Origin: Bacteroidales bacterium M2
GTDB lineage: Bacteria > Bacteroidota > Bacteroidia > Bacteroidales > Muribaculaceae
Reading direction: 5' to 3'
DNA: 64,000 nucleotides
Assembly: GCA_001689415.1 (NCBI GenBank)
Contig: LUJM01000034.1
Location: 1,704-65,703 of the forward strand
The translations under genes and the position numbers were made by a program. Below the pieces are notes generated by a model that worked only from the letters and a program-made list of their open reading frames with translations, did no database searches and was not told where the DNA came from. Within the stretch, counting starts at the first letter, position 1. Each line of letters starts with the position of its first letter. Below are positions 54,387 to 61,595 of this stretch, piece by piece.

Positions 54387-55706
54387 TTACTTATTCGCAT
54401 TTATGAAATCCACAATATCGGTAAGAACTTCAGGAGAAATGGTTTCTGAGATTTCGCTATATTCGGCTACCTCTCCGGTTTGGCAGTGCTGGAACATGTG
54501 GTTTAGGCCCGGATAGATACGTGTGACAGCATCGTTTTTGACTTTTTTGAGAGCTTCGAGGTTGGTTGAAGCTGATACCTGTGTGTCGCGGTCGCCACCG
54601 AGGGCAAGTATGCTGCTGTTTACTTTGGTGATGTAGTCGAGAGGACGAAGACCGACGAAATAGTTGAACCAGGGAGTTTGTTTCGATGTATTCTTGGCGA
54701 GCATATCGATTATCTGTTCCGGCAGATCGATGTTCAAGTCTGTTGCCAATTTTTTGATATCAACAGTCATGCCTGATGCCATATTGTCGAAAGCCGCGTC
54801 GAGTAGACGTAGTGTTTCCGAAATCCGGGCATCGGTCATACGGGCCTTTGCCAATGAGCGGCGATTCTGTTCGAGGAGTATCTCCTTGCATGGTATAATC
54901 GCACCGGCCAGGCTTACAATATAGGGAATTCTATGCTCTGCAGCCACCATGAATGCTATCGTGCCGCCTTCGCTGTGTCCTATGATTCCGACCTTGCTGA
55001 TGCCTTCGCAAGACCAGAGAAATTCGACTGCAGCAAGTGCGTCGTCGGCGAAATCGGCTGTTGTTGCCGATGCGAGGTCGCCTCCGGATTGTGCATATCC
55101 ACGGTCGTCGTAGCGAAGCGAGGCTATACCGTTGCGTGCAAGATAGTCGGCGATTACATAAAATGGTTTGTGGTCGAACAGCTCTTCGTCGCGGTTTTGA
55201 GCGCCGCTGCCGCTGACAAATACAACTGCTGGTACAGGCTTTTTCTTTGTTGCCCCATTAGGAATCACCAAAGTTCCAGCAAGGGTGATGCCAGCGCGAG
55301 GGTTGGAGAAAACTGTGTCGATAGATTCGTATGGGAATGGAGGCTTAGGTGTCTGGGGGCGCTTTATGCCTTCGGTTTGTTTTATAAGGTTGAGCTTGAA
55401 GCCTAATCCCCGTTGAGAGAATTTGCCTTCGAGGGTGTCGTCCTTGACTATTGCACTGTATTTGGCTTGTAGGGACTTGCAACTGAAAGCAACAGAGTCG
55501 GAACTCAGATAATCAGTGTCAAGCGCTATTCCGAATGCTCCTTGATCGGGGCTGTCGAGAGTGCTGCCTTCGGGGTTGATGTTGATGCGAAGCTTGAGTT
55601 TGGAAAAGCCTAAATTCAGAGAGCCTGAGTATGTTCCGTGGGGAGTTTCTTGGGCTATTATATTGAGGCTAAGAAAAAAGCACAGTGTGGAAATGATCTT
55701 CTTCAT
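54387..55706 (-). CDS. exported alpha/beta hydrolase
   Basis: The 439 residues have a signal peptide (ISTLCFFLSLNIIAQ), an N-terminal beta-rich domain of about 110 residues, then an alpha/beta hydrolase fold with oxyanion strand VVFVSGSGAQNRD, nucleophile elbow GHSEGG and catalytic His in GLNHMF. Acid position LGGDRDTQV. It resembles the Bacteroidetes alpha/beta hydrolases with an N-terminal DUF3887/serine-esterase-like domain. The substrate is unknown; probably periplasmic esterase. Confidence 0.88.
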   Translation of the reverse strand: MKKIISTLCFFLSLNIIAQETPHGTYSGSLNLGFSKLKLRININPEGSTLDSPDQGAFGIALDTDYLSSDSVAFSCKSLQAKYSAIVKDDTLEGKFSQRGLGFKLNLIKQTEGIKRPQTPKPPFPYESIDTVFSNPRAGITLAGTLVIPNGATKKKPVPAVVFVSGSGAQNRDEELFDHKPFYVIADYLARNGIASLRYDDRGYAQSGGDLASATTADFADDALAAVEFLWSCEGISKVGIIGHSEGGTIAFMVAAEHRIPYIVSLAGAIIPCKEILLEQNRRSLAKARMTDARISETLRLLDAAFDNMASGMTVDIKKLATDLNIDLPEQIIDMLAKNTSKQTPWFNYFVGLRPLDYITKVNSSILALGGDRDTQVSASTNLEALKKVKNDAVTRIYPGLNHMFQHCQTGEVAEYSEISETISPEVLTDIVDFINANK

Positions 55707-55792
55707 ATTATTCTGTTCCGGCAGTAAAGAAAAAGCGTTGCGGTAATTGAGTTATTTATTTACAAAAATACAATATTTATAATGAAAATAGG

Positions 55793-55800
55793 TATCTTTG
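55793..55800 (+). promoter_or_regulatory. -7 element directly before the DUF2284 gene
   Basis: TATCTTTG ends three bases before the only credible ATG (55804). A start of transcription 4-7 bases after the element would coincide with the ATG, suggesting a leaderless mRNA. Confidence 0.55.
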
Positions 55801-55803
55801 TGT

Positions 55804-56319
55804 ATGAAAATAATTACAGCAGACATATCAGCTTCACAATATATATCGCAATTTCGCGATGTAGACAAATTTATAGGCTTTTGCCGTCAATGTGGCAACT
55901 ACGGTAATTCGTGGTTATGCCCGCCATTCGACTATGATATCGATGAGAAACTAAGGCCATGGACGAAGGTACATGTGGCCGGTGTGACAGTGGACGTGGC
56001 AGGCAAACATCAGTTATCCGAGGCCATGGCTCTGCTACAGCCGGCCCGCATCGAACTATCTCGCTACCTTCTCGAAAAAGAACAGGAGAGTAGGGGACTT
56101 GCATTCGGGTTCTCGGGTAAATGCCATTACTGCAAGGAGTGCGGCAGACCCCAAGGTGTTCCCTGCAGGCACACCGACAAGGCAAGACCGTCGTTGGAAG
56201 CATATGGTTTCGATGTCGGGGCTACGGCCGAACAATTGTTGGGCATTCAGCTACAATGGGGCAAGGACGGCTATCTGCCTGAGCAGTTGGCTCTTATCGG
56301 GGCAGTGTTTATGCCGTGA
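55804..56319 (+). CDS. DUF2284 metal-binding protein
   Basis: The start is ATG at 55804 (MKIITADISASQYISQF). The 171 residues contain a cysteine-rich pattern typical of DUF2284: C27xxC30 and C39 (FCRQCGNYGNSWLCPPF), then CHYCKECGRPQGVPCRH. These residues probably bind a metal or an iron-sulfur cluster. Function unknown; soluble. It lies just upstream of the tRNA-Pro gene. Confidence 0.88.
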   Translation: MKIITADISASQYISQFRDVDKFIGFCRQCGNYGNSWLCPPFDYDIDEKLRPWTKVHVAGVTVDVAGKHQLSEAMALLQPARIELSRYLLEKEQESRGLAFGFSGKCHYCKECGRPQGVPCRHTDKARPSLEAYGFDVGATAEQLLGIQLQWGKDGYLPEQLALIGAVFMP

Positions 56320-56363
56320 CACGATTTTGAAAATCACAGTTTGTAAAAATCAAACAAAGAGTT

Positions 56364-56394
56364 TGCAATATCAAAAAATATTTTGTAATTTTGC
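56364..56394 (+). promoter_or_regulatory. promoter of tRNA-Pro
   Basis: TTG at 56364-56366, a 20-nt spacer and TAATTTTG at 56387-56394 match the Bacteroidetes consensus; the tRNA begins 9 bases later. Confidence 0.85.
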
Positions 56395-56402
56395 AGAGAA
56401 AT

Positions 56403-56476
56403 CGGGGCGTAGCGCAGTCCGGTAGCGCACCTGGTTTGGGACCAGGTGGTCGCAGGTTCGAATCCTGTCACCCCGA
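56403..56476 (+). tRNA. tRNA-Pro (anticodon TGG)
   Basis: The 74 bases fold as a cloverleaf: anticodon stem CCTGG/CCAGG around loop TTTGGGA (anticodon TGG), T-loop TTCGAAT and acceptor CGGGGCG pairing with CACCCCG. One acceptor pair is C6:A67, a mismatch rather than the expected C:G. The 3' CCA is not encoded (the sequence after the discriminator A is CCG), so CCA must be added. Confidence 0.96.
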
Positions 56477-56484
56477 CCGTAGAT

Positions 56485-56533
56485 AAAACACTCTAAGTTA
56501 AGTATTTAAATGACTTGATTTAGAGTGTTTTTC
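56485..56533 (+). terminator. terminator after tRNA-Pro
   Basis: A perfect 12-bp stem aaaacactctaa/ttagagtgtttt with a 23-nt loop is followed by T-rich sequence (ttctttgttt). Confidence 0.8.
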
Positions 56534-56603
56534 TTTGTTTGTAATGGCCGTTTAGGCTCGATTTTTGCGTATTTTTAGGCTAAAAACGGCAATTTTTAGG
56601 GAA

Positions 56604-56636
56604 ATGTTTCAGCTATGTTTCAGCAATGTTTTGACA
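56604..56636. repeat. three 11-bp direct repeats downstream of tRNA-Pro
   Basis: ATGTTTCAGCT, ATGTTTCAGCA and ATGTTTTGACA stand head to tail with an 11-bp period, one helical turn. The surrounding 56534-56660 has no gene. Proteins binding one face of the helix, such as integrases near a tRNA attachment site, use such arrays; there is no integrase here. Confidence 0.5.
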
Positions 56637-56661
56637 AAACATACATGTAAACATAATAAGA

Positions 56662-56702
56662 AGTCCTGTACGAGCGGCCTTGCGAGCCGCCGATACAGGA
56701 CT
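56662..56702. other. long compound hairpin before gdhA 3' end
   Basis: Outer stem agtcctgta/tacaggact and inner stem gcggc/gccgc fold a 41-base element between the tRNA region and gdhA. It could end gdhA transcription from the minus strand, but no clear T-run follows. Confidence 0.5.
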
Positions 56703-56758
56703 ACTCTATGAGGTTTGTGTCAGGGCTGGCTGTTGCAAAAATCCTGACAGCGCTTAAA

Positions 56759-58096
56759 TCAATATATACCTTGGGCTATCATTGCTTTGGCAACTTTCAT
56801 GAAGCCGGCAGTGTTTGCGCCACGGACATAGTTGATGAAGTTGTCATCTTCGCGACCGTATTTTTCGCACTGCTCGTGAATGTCGGCCATAATCTGACGA
56901 AGTTTGTTGTCGACTTCCTCTGCGGTCCAATGCATTTTCTGAGAGTTCTGTGCCATTTCGAGACCGGAAACCGACACACCACCTGCGTTTGCTGCTTTGC
57001 CCGGAGCGTAGAGGATGCGGGCGTTGATAAATTCGGCAATAGCTTCGGGTGTACTTGGCATGTTTGCGCCCTCGCTGACAGCTATTACCCCCTGAGCAAG
57101 AAGTGCGCGAGCGTCGTCACCGTCGAGTTCGTTTTGAGTTGCCGAAGGCATTGCGATGTCGCATTGTACATGGCGCCAAGGGCGTTCTTTGGGGAAGTAT
57201 TGACAGCCGCTTTCTTGAGCGAATTCGCTGATGCGTGCTCGGTATGCCATTTTGAGTTCGAAAATTCGTTCAAACTGTTCCTCTGTCATGCCGTCGGGCA
57301 GGTAGATAGAGCCGTCAGAGTCGCTCATTGACACGACCTTGGCACCGAGGCTGAGTAGTTTTTTTGCAGTATAAAGAGCCACATTGCCTGATCCGGAAAT
57401 GGCAACACGCTTACCGACGATGTCTATGCCGCGTGTAGCAAGCATATTGAGCAGGAAGTATACGTTGCCATAGCCTGTAGCTTCGGGACGGATGAGCGAT
57501 CCGCCGAATTCCATGCACTTTCCGGTGAAAGTGCCGGTAAACTCGCGTGTCATCTTCTTGTACCAGCCAAACATGTATCCTACCTCTCGAGCGCCAACGC
57601 CGATATCTCCGGCAGGCACGTCGGTGTCCGGTCCGATATTGCGCCACAATTCGGTAACGTATGCCTGGCAGAAGCGCATTACTTCGGTATCGCTCTTGCC
57701 ACGGGGCGAGAAGTCGCTGCCGCCTTTGGCACCGCCCATGGCGAGTGTGGTGAGGGAGTTTTTGAAAGTCTGCTCGAAGGCGAGGAATTTGAGGATAGAA
57801 AGATTTACGGATGAGTGGAAGCGGATACCGCCTTTGTACGGGCCGATTGCATTGTTGTGCTGAACACGGTAGCCCATGTTGTTGCGTACCTTGCCCTTGT
57901 CGTCGATCCACGAAACGCGGAATGAAATGATGCGGTCGGGGATGCAAAGGCGTTCGAGCAGATTGTAACGTTCGAAAGCGGGGTACTTGTTGTAGGTGTC
58001 TTCGATTGAGCTTACTACTTCTTCGACGGCCTGCAAATACTCGGGCTCATTGGGAAAGCGCCGACTCAGGTCTGCCATAAAATCTTTTACCTTCAT
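56759..58096 (-). CDS. gdhA: NADP-specific glutamate dehydrogenase
   Basis: The 445 residues have the glutamate-binding segment KGGIRFHSSVNLSILKFLAFEQ, the catalytic-Lys motif TLAMGGAKGGSDFSPRGKSD, the Asp of DVPAGDIGVGAREVGY and a Rossmann cofactor motif (VAISGSGNVALYTA). It aminates 2-oxoglutarate for ammonia assimilation in the cytosol. Full length for the hexameric class I type. Its own consensus promoter is upstream. Confidence 0.96.
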   Translation of the reverse strand: MKVKDFMADLSRRFPNEPEYLQAVEEVVSSIEDTYNKYPAFERYNLLERLCIPDRIISFRVSWIDDKGKVRNNMGYRVQHNNAIGPYKGGIRFHSSVNLSILKFLAFEQTFKNSLTTLAMGGAKGGSDFSPRGKSDTEVMRFCQAYVTELWRNIGPDTDVPAGDIGVGAREVGYMFGWYKKMTREFTGTFTGKCMEFGGSLIRPEATGYGNVYFLLNMLATRGIDIVGKRVAISGSGNVALYTAKKLLSLGAKVVSMSDSDGSIYLPDGMTEEQFERIFELKMAYRARISEFAQESGCQYFPKERPWRHVQCDIAMPSATQNELDGDDARALLAQGVIAVSEGANMPSTPEAIAEFINARILYAPGKAANAGGVSVSGLEMAQNSQKMHWTAEEVDNKLRQIMADIHEQCEKYGREDDNFINYVRGANTAGFMKVAKAMIAQGIY

Positions 58097-58156
58097 TGGA
58101 AATGTAGTTTATGTTGAATCTGGAGCAAAATGAAAGTGGTTTTCATTTTTCGGGTG

Positions 58157-58187
58157 CAAAGTTATAAATAAAAATGTATACAACAAA
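58157..58187 (-). promoter_or_regulatory. promoter of gdhA
   Basis: On the minus strand, TTG (58187-58185), 20 nt and TAACTTTG (58164-58157) match the consensus, giving a leader of about 55 nt. Confidence 0.8.
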
Positions 58188-58233
58188 ATTTATGCCCGTA
58201 AAAATTAGTTAGTGGTAGTAAAATGGTATGCTA

Positions 58234-58269
58234 AATAAAAAGGGCGAGCCGGACAATGCCGACTCACCC
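58234..58269 (-). terminator. intrinsic terminator of the GH2 gene
   Basis: On the minus strand, stem GGGTGAGTCGG/CCGGCTCGCCC (two wobble pairs) with a 6-nt loop is followed by TTTTTATTT, about 50 bases past the GH2 stop. Confidence 0.88.
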
Positions 58270-58319
58270 CAACCCAAATTTATAATAATAACAGACTATT
58301 AAATAGTGTGGATTTGGAT

Positions 58320-61300
58320 TTATTTCAGATTCCTAAGGAATTCCACTTCTATGATTTTTAGCGACTTGCCGCCTTTTGTTTTTTTCTCGTCGTTGCGGCT
58401 GTCCATTTCTTTAATCGCACCGAATGCGTCCTTGTCGGTCGACGAGCCGGACATCCTTATGGTATAGCGACGAGCCTTGGGAGCATCGGCAGCTATAGGC
58501 AGGTGTGCGAATCCGAGACCTTTGGGAGTGTTGCCTTCCCAAATTTTCACCGCCTCGCTACCATCTTCGGGGTGAGCGAATATCTCGATAGGATATGATG
58601 ATGATCGGAAGCCTTTCATCTTGATACATACCTCGTCGATATTGGTAGGCTCGGAAAGGGTGTATGTAATCCAAGCCTTGTCGAGGTCGGCGTCGCTTTC
58701 CCATGATGTATTCTCGTATGTGTCAAAGCTGAGTGTCGGATCGCCCGATCCGGCTGTTGCGCTCATGATTGCAACTTCTCGGCGCCAAGGCACGAATGAC
58801 TGTCCGGCAGGGGTTGCACCGCGGTCGAGGACTGATTCGAGACCGTCGGACGGTTTGTAGGTTGTCAGACCGTCTTTTACTTCAACCGGCAGAGTGTTGA
58901 ACTCTATTTCAGCTTCGGGGAGGCCTTCGGCTTTAGCAACGAGGCGTACTTTGCCGGGCTTGGTGAGCGAGCGGAGCATTACACGGTTGATACCGCATTC
59001 TACCGGCAATGTGTCGCACAATACATGGTTGAGGGTCGACAGAGTCTTCTTGTCGTAGGTCTGATTCTTGCCTTCGTCCATGGCCGAAGTCGATGTGAGA
59101 GCGGCCTGGTTTGTTGAGAATCCGAATGGTTTGTTTTTAGCGATACCTCCGCGCCATTCGGCAGGTCCTTTGAGCGAGAATTTGACAAGTCGGTTGTCGA
59201 GCGGGCAACGGCGGCCTTGTGCATCCACGACTTCGAATTGAACCAGTGCAACGTCGTTGCCGTCGGCTTTCCAGCCGGTTGGATTCTCGATAGCTGTCAG
59301 CTTAAGCGCTACGGGCTGTCCGGCAGTTACTTTTTCATCGCGTGAAACTTCTTTGCCGTCTTTGTCGAATGCGATAGCCGTGAGGGTTTCGCTCTCGTAG
59401 GGTACATTCTTGAATGTATACAGGAATCGGTAGTCGTGGCTGTCGGGCTTGATAATCTTTCCGTTCTGGCTCAGTACCACGCTGTCGGCGTTCGATACTA
59501 CATATATGGTAGGTATTTTGAATCCGGGTTCATAGTTCCAGTGACCTACGATATATGTGCGGGGTTTGAGATCGTCTACCCAGCCGTCCCACATTACCCT
59601 GTGGGCGAAAAATGCGTCTTTTTCAACTCGCATGGGGTCTACCACACCACTTACGCGGTAATTGTCGGCGCTACGGCCATGGCTCTGCGTGTCGCTGAAA
59701 ATGATTTTCGCACCACCGGAGTTTACTTTTGTTCCGCTACCCGGGCGTTCGATCCAATAATCGTACCAGCGGCGAACGAGTTCGGCAACGAATTCATCGT
59801 TATTGTGGTTGTATGCAGTTGCGGGAGCGTTGCGGTATAGCGGGCCGTCGCCTTCGGGGTGGAAGGGGTATGACCAAGCATTCCAATAGAATCGCAGGGC
59901 TTCGTCGCGGCAATATTCCATCATCCACATAGGTTTGGTATCGCTCTTGTTGATGTAGAGCATTTCTCCACCGTATTCGGCCTCGGGTTTGTCGAGCATT
60001 TCGCGAGAACCGATAGCACGGCTTCCGTAGGGGTCGTACTGGTTGCGCAGGGCTATCATCTCTTTCATGTGCTGGCCTGTGATGCGCTGATTACCACATT
60101 CGTAGAATAGTATTGAAGGAGAATTACGGTTGTAGATAATGGCATCGCGCATCAATTCGAGGCGCTGTTCCCATTTGCGTCCTTCCGAGTCGCGTTCGGC
60201 ATCTCCGGCGGGCATGGCCTGGATGAGGCCTACGCGGTCGCAACTCTCAACGTCCTGCTTGCCGGGGCATGTATGCATCCACCTTACCAGGTTGCCTCCG
60301 GATTTGACGAATAGGTCGTTTGAGTAGTCGCTGAGCCATGCGGGCATAGCCTGACCAACGCCCGGCCATTCGTTTGTGGTGCGCTGTGCATAGCCGTGCA
60401 CCATCATAACGCGGTCGTTGAGGTATATCATGCCGTTTTTGAATTCGGTCTTGCGGAAACCGGTCGTAGTAGTTACATTGTCGGTCTTGTCGCCGCCATT
60501 GAGCGATGTGACTACGTCGTAGAGGTAGCCATAGCCCCAGGACCAAAATTTAAGGTCGCTCACACGTTTGCTTGCATGCAATGTGGCTGTGCCGCCTGCA
60601 GGGATTGTCTTGGGCTGGCCTTCAAAACTTGCTACTGTTTTGCCTTCGGCGTCTTTTACAACTACGTCGAGAGAGCGTGTAACGGGAGTGGGGAGTGAAT
60701 TGTGGACCTCGCTCTCTACATTGATGGTTACACTGCCGGTCGGTACATCGTATTCAGAACCATATACATAGGTGCCGGTAGTGCCCAGGTTAGAGTAGAG
60801 GGGCAGTGTCTGATATACCGGGTCTGTAACATGGAGCCAAACATTCTTGGGTATGCCGCCGTAGTTTACGTTGAACGACTTTGTATGCCACTGAAAAGTA
60901 GAACCGGTGCCCTGTTCTTTGTAATTCCAGGCATTGTCGGTGCGAACTTCAATAGTGTTTTCACCTGCTTTGAGATAAGGAGTCAGGTCGAAACCGAAAG
61001 CCATTACGCCGTTTTCCGACAGTCCGATTTTTGTGCCGTTGATAAAAACTTCGGCAGCCTGTCGGGCGCCCTCGAATTCTATAAATATCTTGTTGCCGTC
61101 GTTGAAAACTGCTTTTTCGACCTCTGCAGGTAAACGGAATTTCTTCTTATACCATACCTCGCCTGTAGGCATCTCATAGGTCGAAACCTTGAAAGACTCG
61201 TCTTCGTTCCATGCATGCGGGAGTGTGACCGGGCGCTTCTTGAGCATCTTTGCAACCTCTTTGTCGGATGACGAGAGATTCCAGTCGGAGTTGAAATTAT

Positions 61301-61394
61301 ATGTCTGTCGAGCAGATGCCTCCTGAGTGGCCGATAATACGGCTACTGATGCGAGGAGCATCGACATACTTTTTTTCAGTGACGGTAGCTTCAT
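58320..61394 (-). CDS. exported GH2-like glycoside hydrolase with C-terminal discoidin-like domain
   Basis: The 1024 residues have a signal peptide (MSMLLASVAVLSATQEASA), a GH2 jelly-roll sugar-binding domain (LPHAWNE, EGARQAAEVFINGTKIG), Ig-like domains, a TIM barrel, further beta domains and an F5/8-type C-terminal module (TLSEPTNIDEVCIKMKG). In the barrel the usual acid/base motif W-x-x-G-N-E reads FYECGNQ, so Glu is replaced by Gln436. The likely nucleophile Glu493 is kept (WMMEYCRDE). Beta-galactosidase activity is the family default but the substitution leaves it open. It is divergent from the regulator at 61596. Confidence 0.87.
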   Translation of the reverse strand: MKLPSLKKSMSMLLASVAVLSATQEASARQTYNFNSDWNLSSSDKEVAKMLKKRPVTLPHAWNEDESFKVSTYEMPTGEVWYKKKFRLPAEVEKAVFNDGNKIFIEFEGARQAAEVFINGTKIGLSENGVMAFGFDLTPYLKAGENTIEVRTDNAWNYKEQGTGSTFQWHTKSFNVNYGGIPKNVWLHVTDPVYQTLPLYSNLGTTGTYVYGSEYDVPTGSVTINVESEVHNSLPTPVTRSLDVVVKDAEGKTVASFEGQPKTIPAGGTATLHASKRVSDLKFWSWGYGYLYDVVTSLNGGDKTDNVTTTTGFRKTEFKNGMIYLNDRVMMVHGYAQRTTNEWPGVGQAMPAWLSDYSNDLFVKSGGNLVRWMHTCPGKQDVESCDRVGLIQAMPAGDAERDSEGRKWEQRLELMRDAIIYNRNSPSILFYECGNQRITGQHMKEMIALRNQYDPYGSRAIGSREMLDKPEAEYGGEMLYINKSDTKPMWMMEYCRDEALRFYWNAWSYPFHPEGDGPLYRNAPATAYNHNNDEFVAELVRRWYDYWIERPGSGTKVNSGGAKIIFSDTQSHGRSADNYRVSGVVDPMRVEKDAFFAHRVMWDGWVDDLKPRTYIVGHWNYEPGFKIPTIYVVSNADSVVLSQNGKIIKPDSHDYRFLYTFKNVPYESETLTAIAFDKDGKEVSRDEKVTAGQPVALKLTAIENPTGWKADGNDVALVQFEVVDAQGRRCPLDNRLVKFSLKGPAEWRGGIAKNKPFGFSTNQAALTSTSAMDEGKNQTYDKKTLSTLNHVLCDTLPVECGINRVMLRSLTKPGKVRLVAKAEGLPEAEIEFNTLPVEVKDGLTTYKPSDGLESVLDRGATPAGQSFVPWRREVAIMSATAGSGDPTLSFDTYENTSWESDADLDKAWITYTLSEPTNIDEVCIKMKGFRSSSYPIEIFAHPEDGSEAVKIWEGNTPKGLGFAHLPIAADAPKARRYTIRMSGSSTDKDAFGAIKEMDSRNDEKKTKGGKSLKIIEVEFLRNLK

Positions 61395-61431
61395 AATATC
61401 AGTTAAGAATTGTGTTTTTCGATTTCCGCTG

Positions 61432-61439
61432 CAAAGTTA
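61432..61439 (-). promoter_or_regulatory. -7 element of the GH2 gene
   Basis: The minus strand reads TAACTTTG 38 bases before the GH2 start. The -33 position lacks a TTG, as expected for an activator-dependent promoter. Confidence 0.6.
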
Positions 61440-61469
61440 ATTCGGTGATGTCGCTTGATGTTCCGTATG

Positions 61470-61499
61470 TGTTGAAATGTGAGTCTGCCTATGTTGAAA
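61470..61499 (-). promoter_or_regulatory. paired direct repeats upstream of the GH2 promoter
   Basis: TGTTGAAA occurs at 61470-61477 and 61492-61499 (22-nt period), just upstream of the GH2 -33 position. The complement CATTTTC of the second copy's extension (TGTTGAAAATG) is shared with the repeats facing the regulator. Candidate AraC-type activator sites. Confidence 0.45.
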
Positions 61500-61517
61500 A
61501 TGCAAGCTATTAGGGGC

Positions 61518-61555
61518 TTGCAACATTTTCGGCCTTCTATTTGCAACATTTTCGG
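61518..61555 (+). promoter_or_regulatory. paired 15-bp direct repeats upstream of the regulator gene
   Basis: TTGCAACATTTTCGG occurs exactly twice, at 61518-61532 and 61541-61555 (23-nt period, about two helical turns). The second copy overlaps the expected -33 region of the regulator's own promoter, suggesting autoregulation. Confidence 0.6.
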
Positions 61556-61565
61556 TAATTATTCT

Positions 61566-61573
61566 TATCTTTG
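61566..61573 (+). promoter_or_regulatory. -7 element of the regulator gene
   Basis: TATCTTTG matches TAnnTTTG 22 bases before the start at 61596. A TTG at 61541-61543 lies 22 nt upstream, at the start of the second direct repeat. Confidence 0.65.
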
Positions 61574-61595
61574 CGGAAGATAAAATCGAGTTGAA

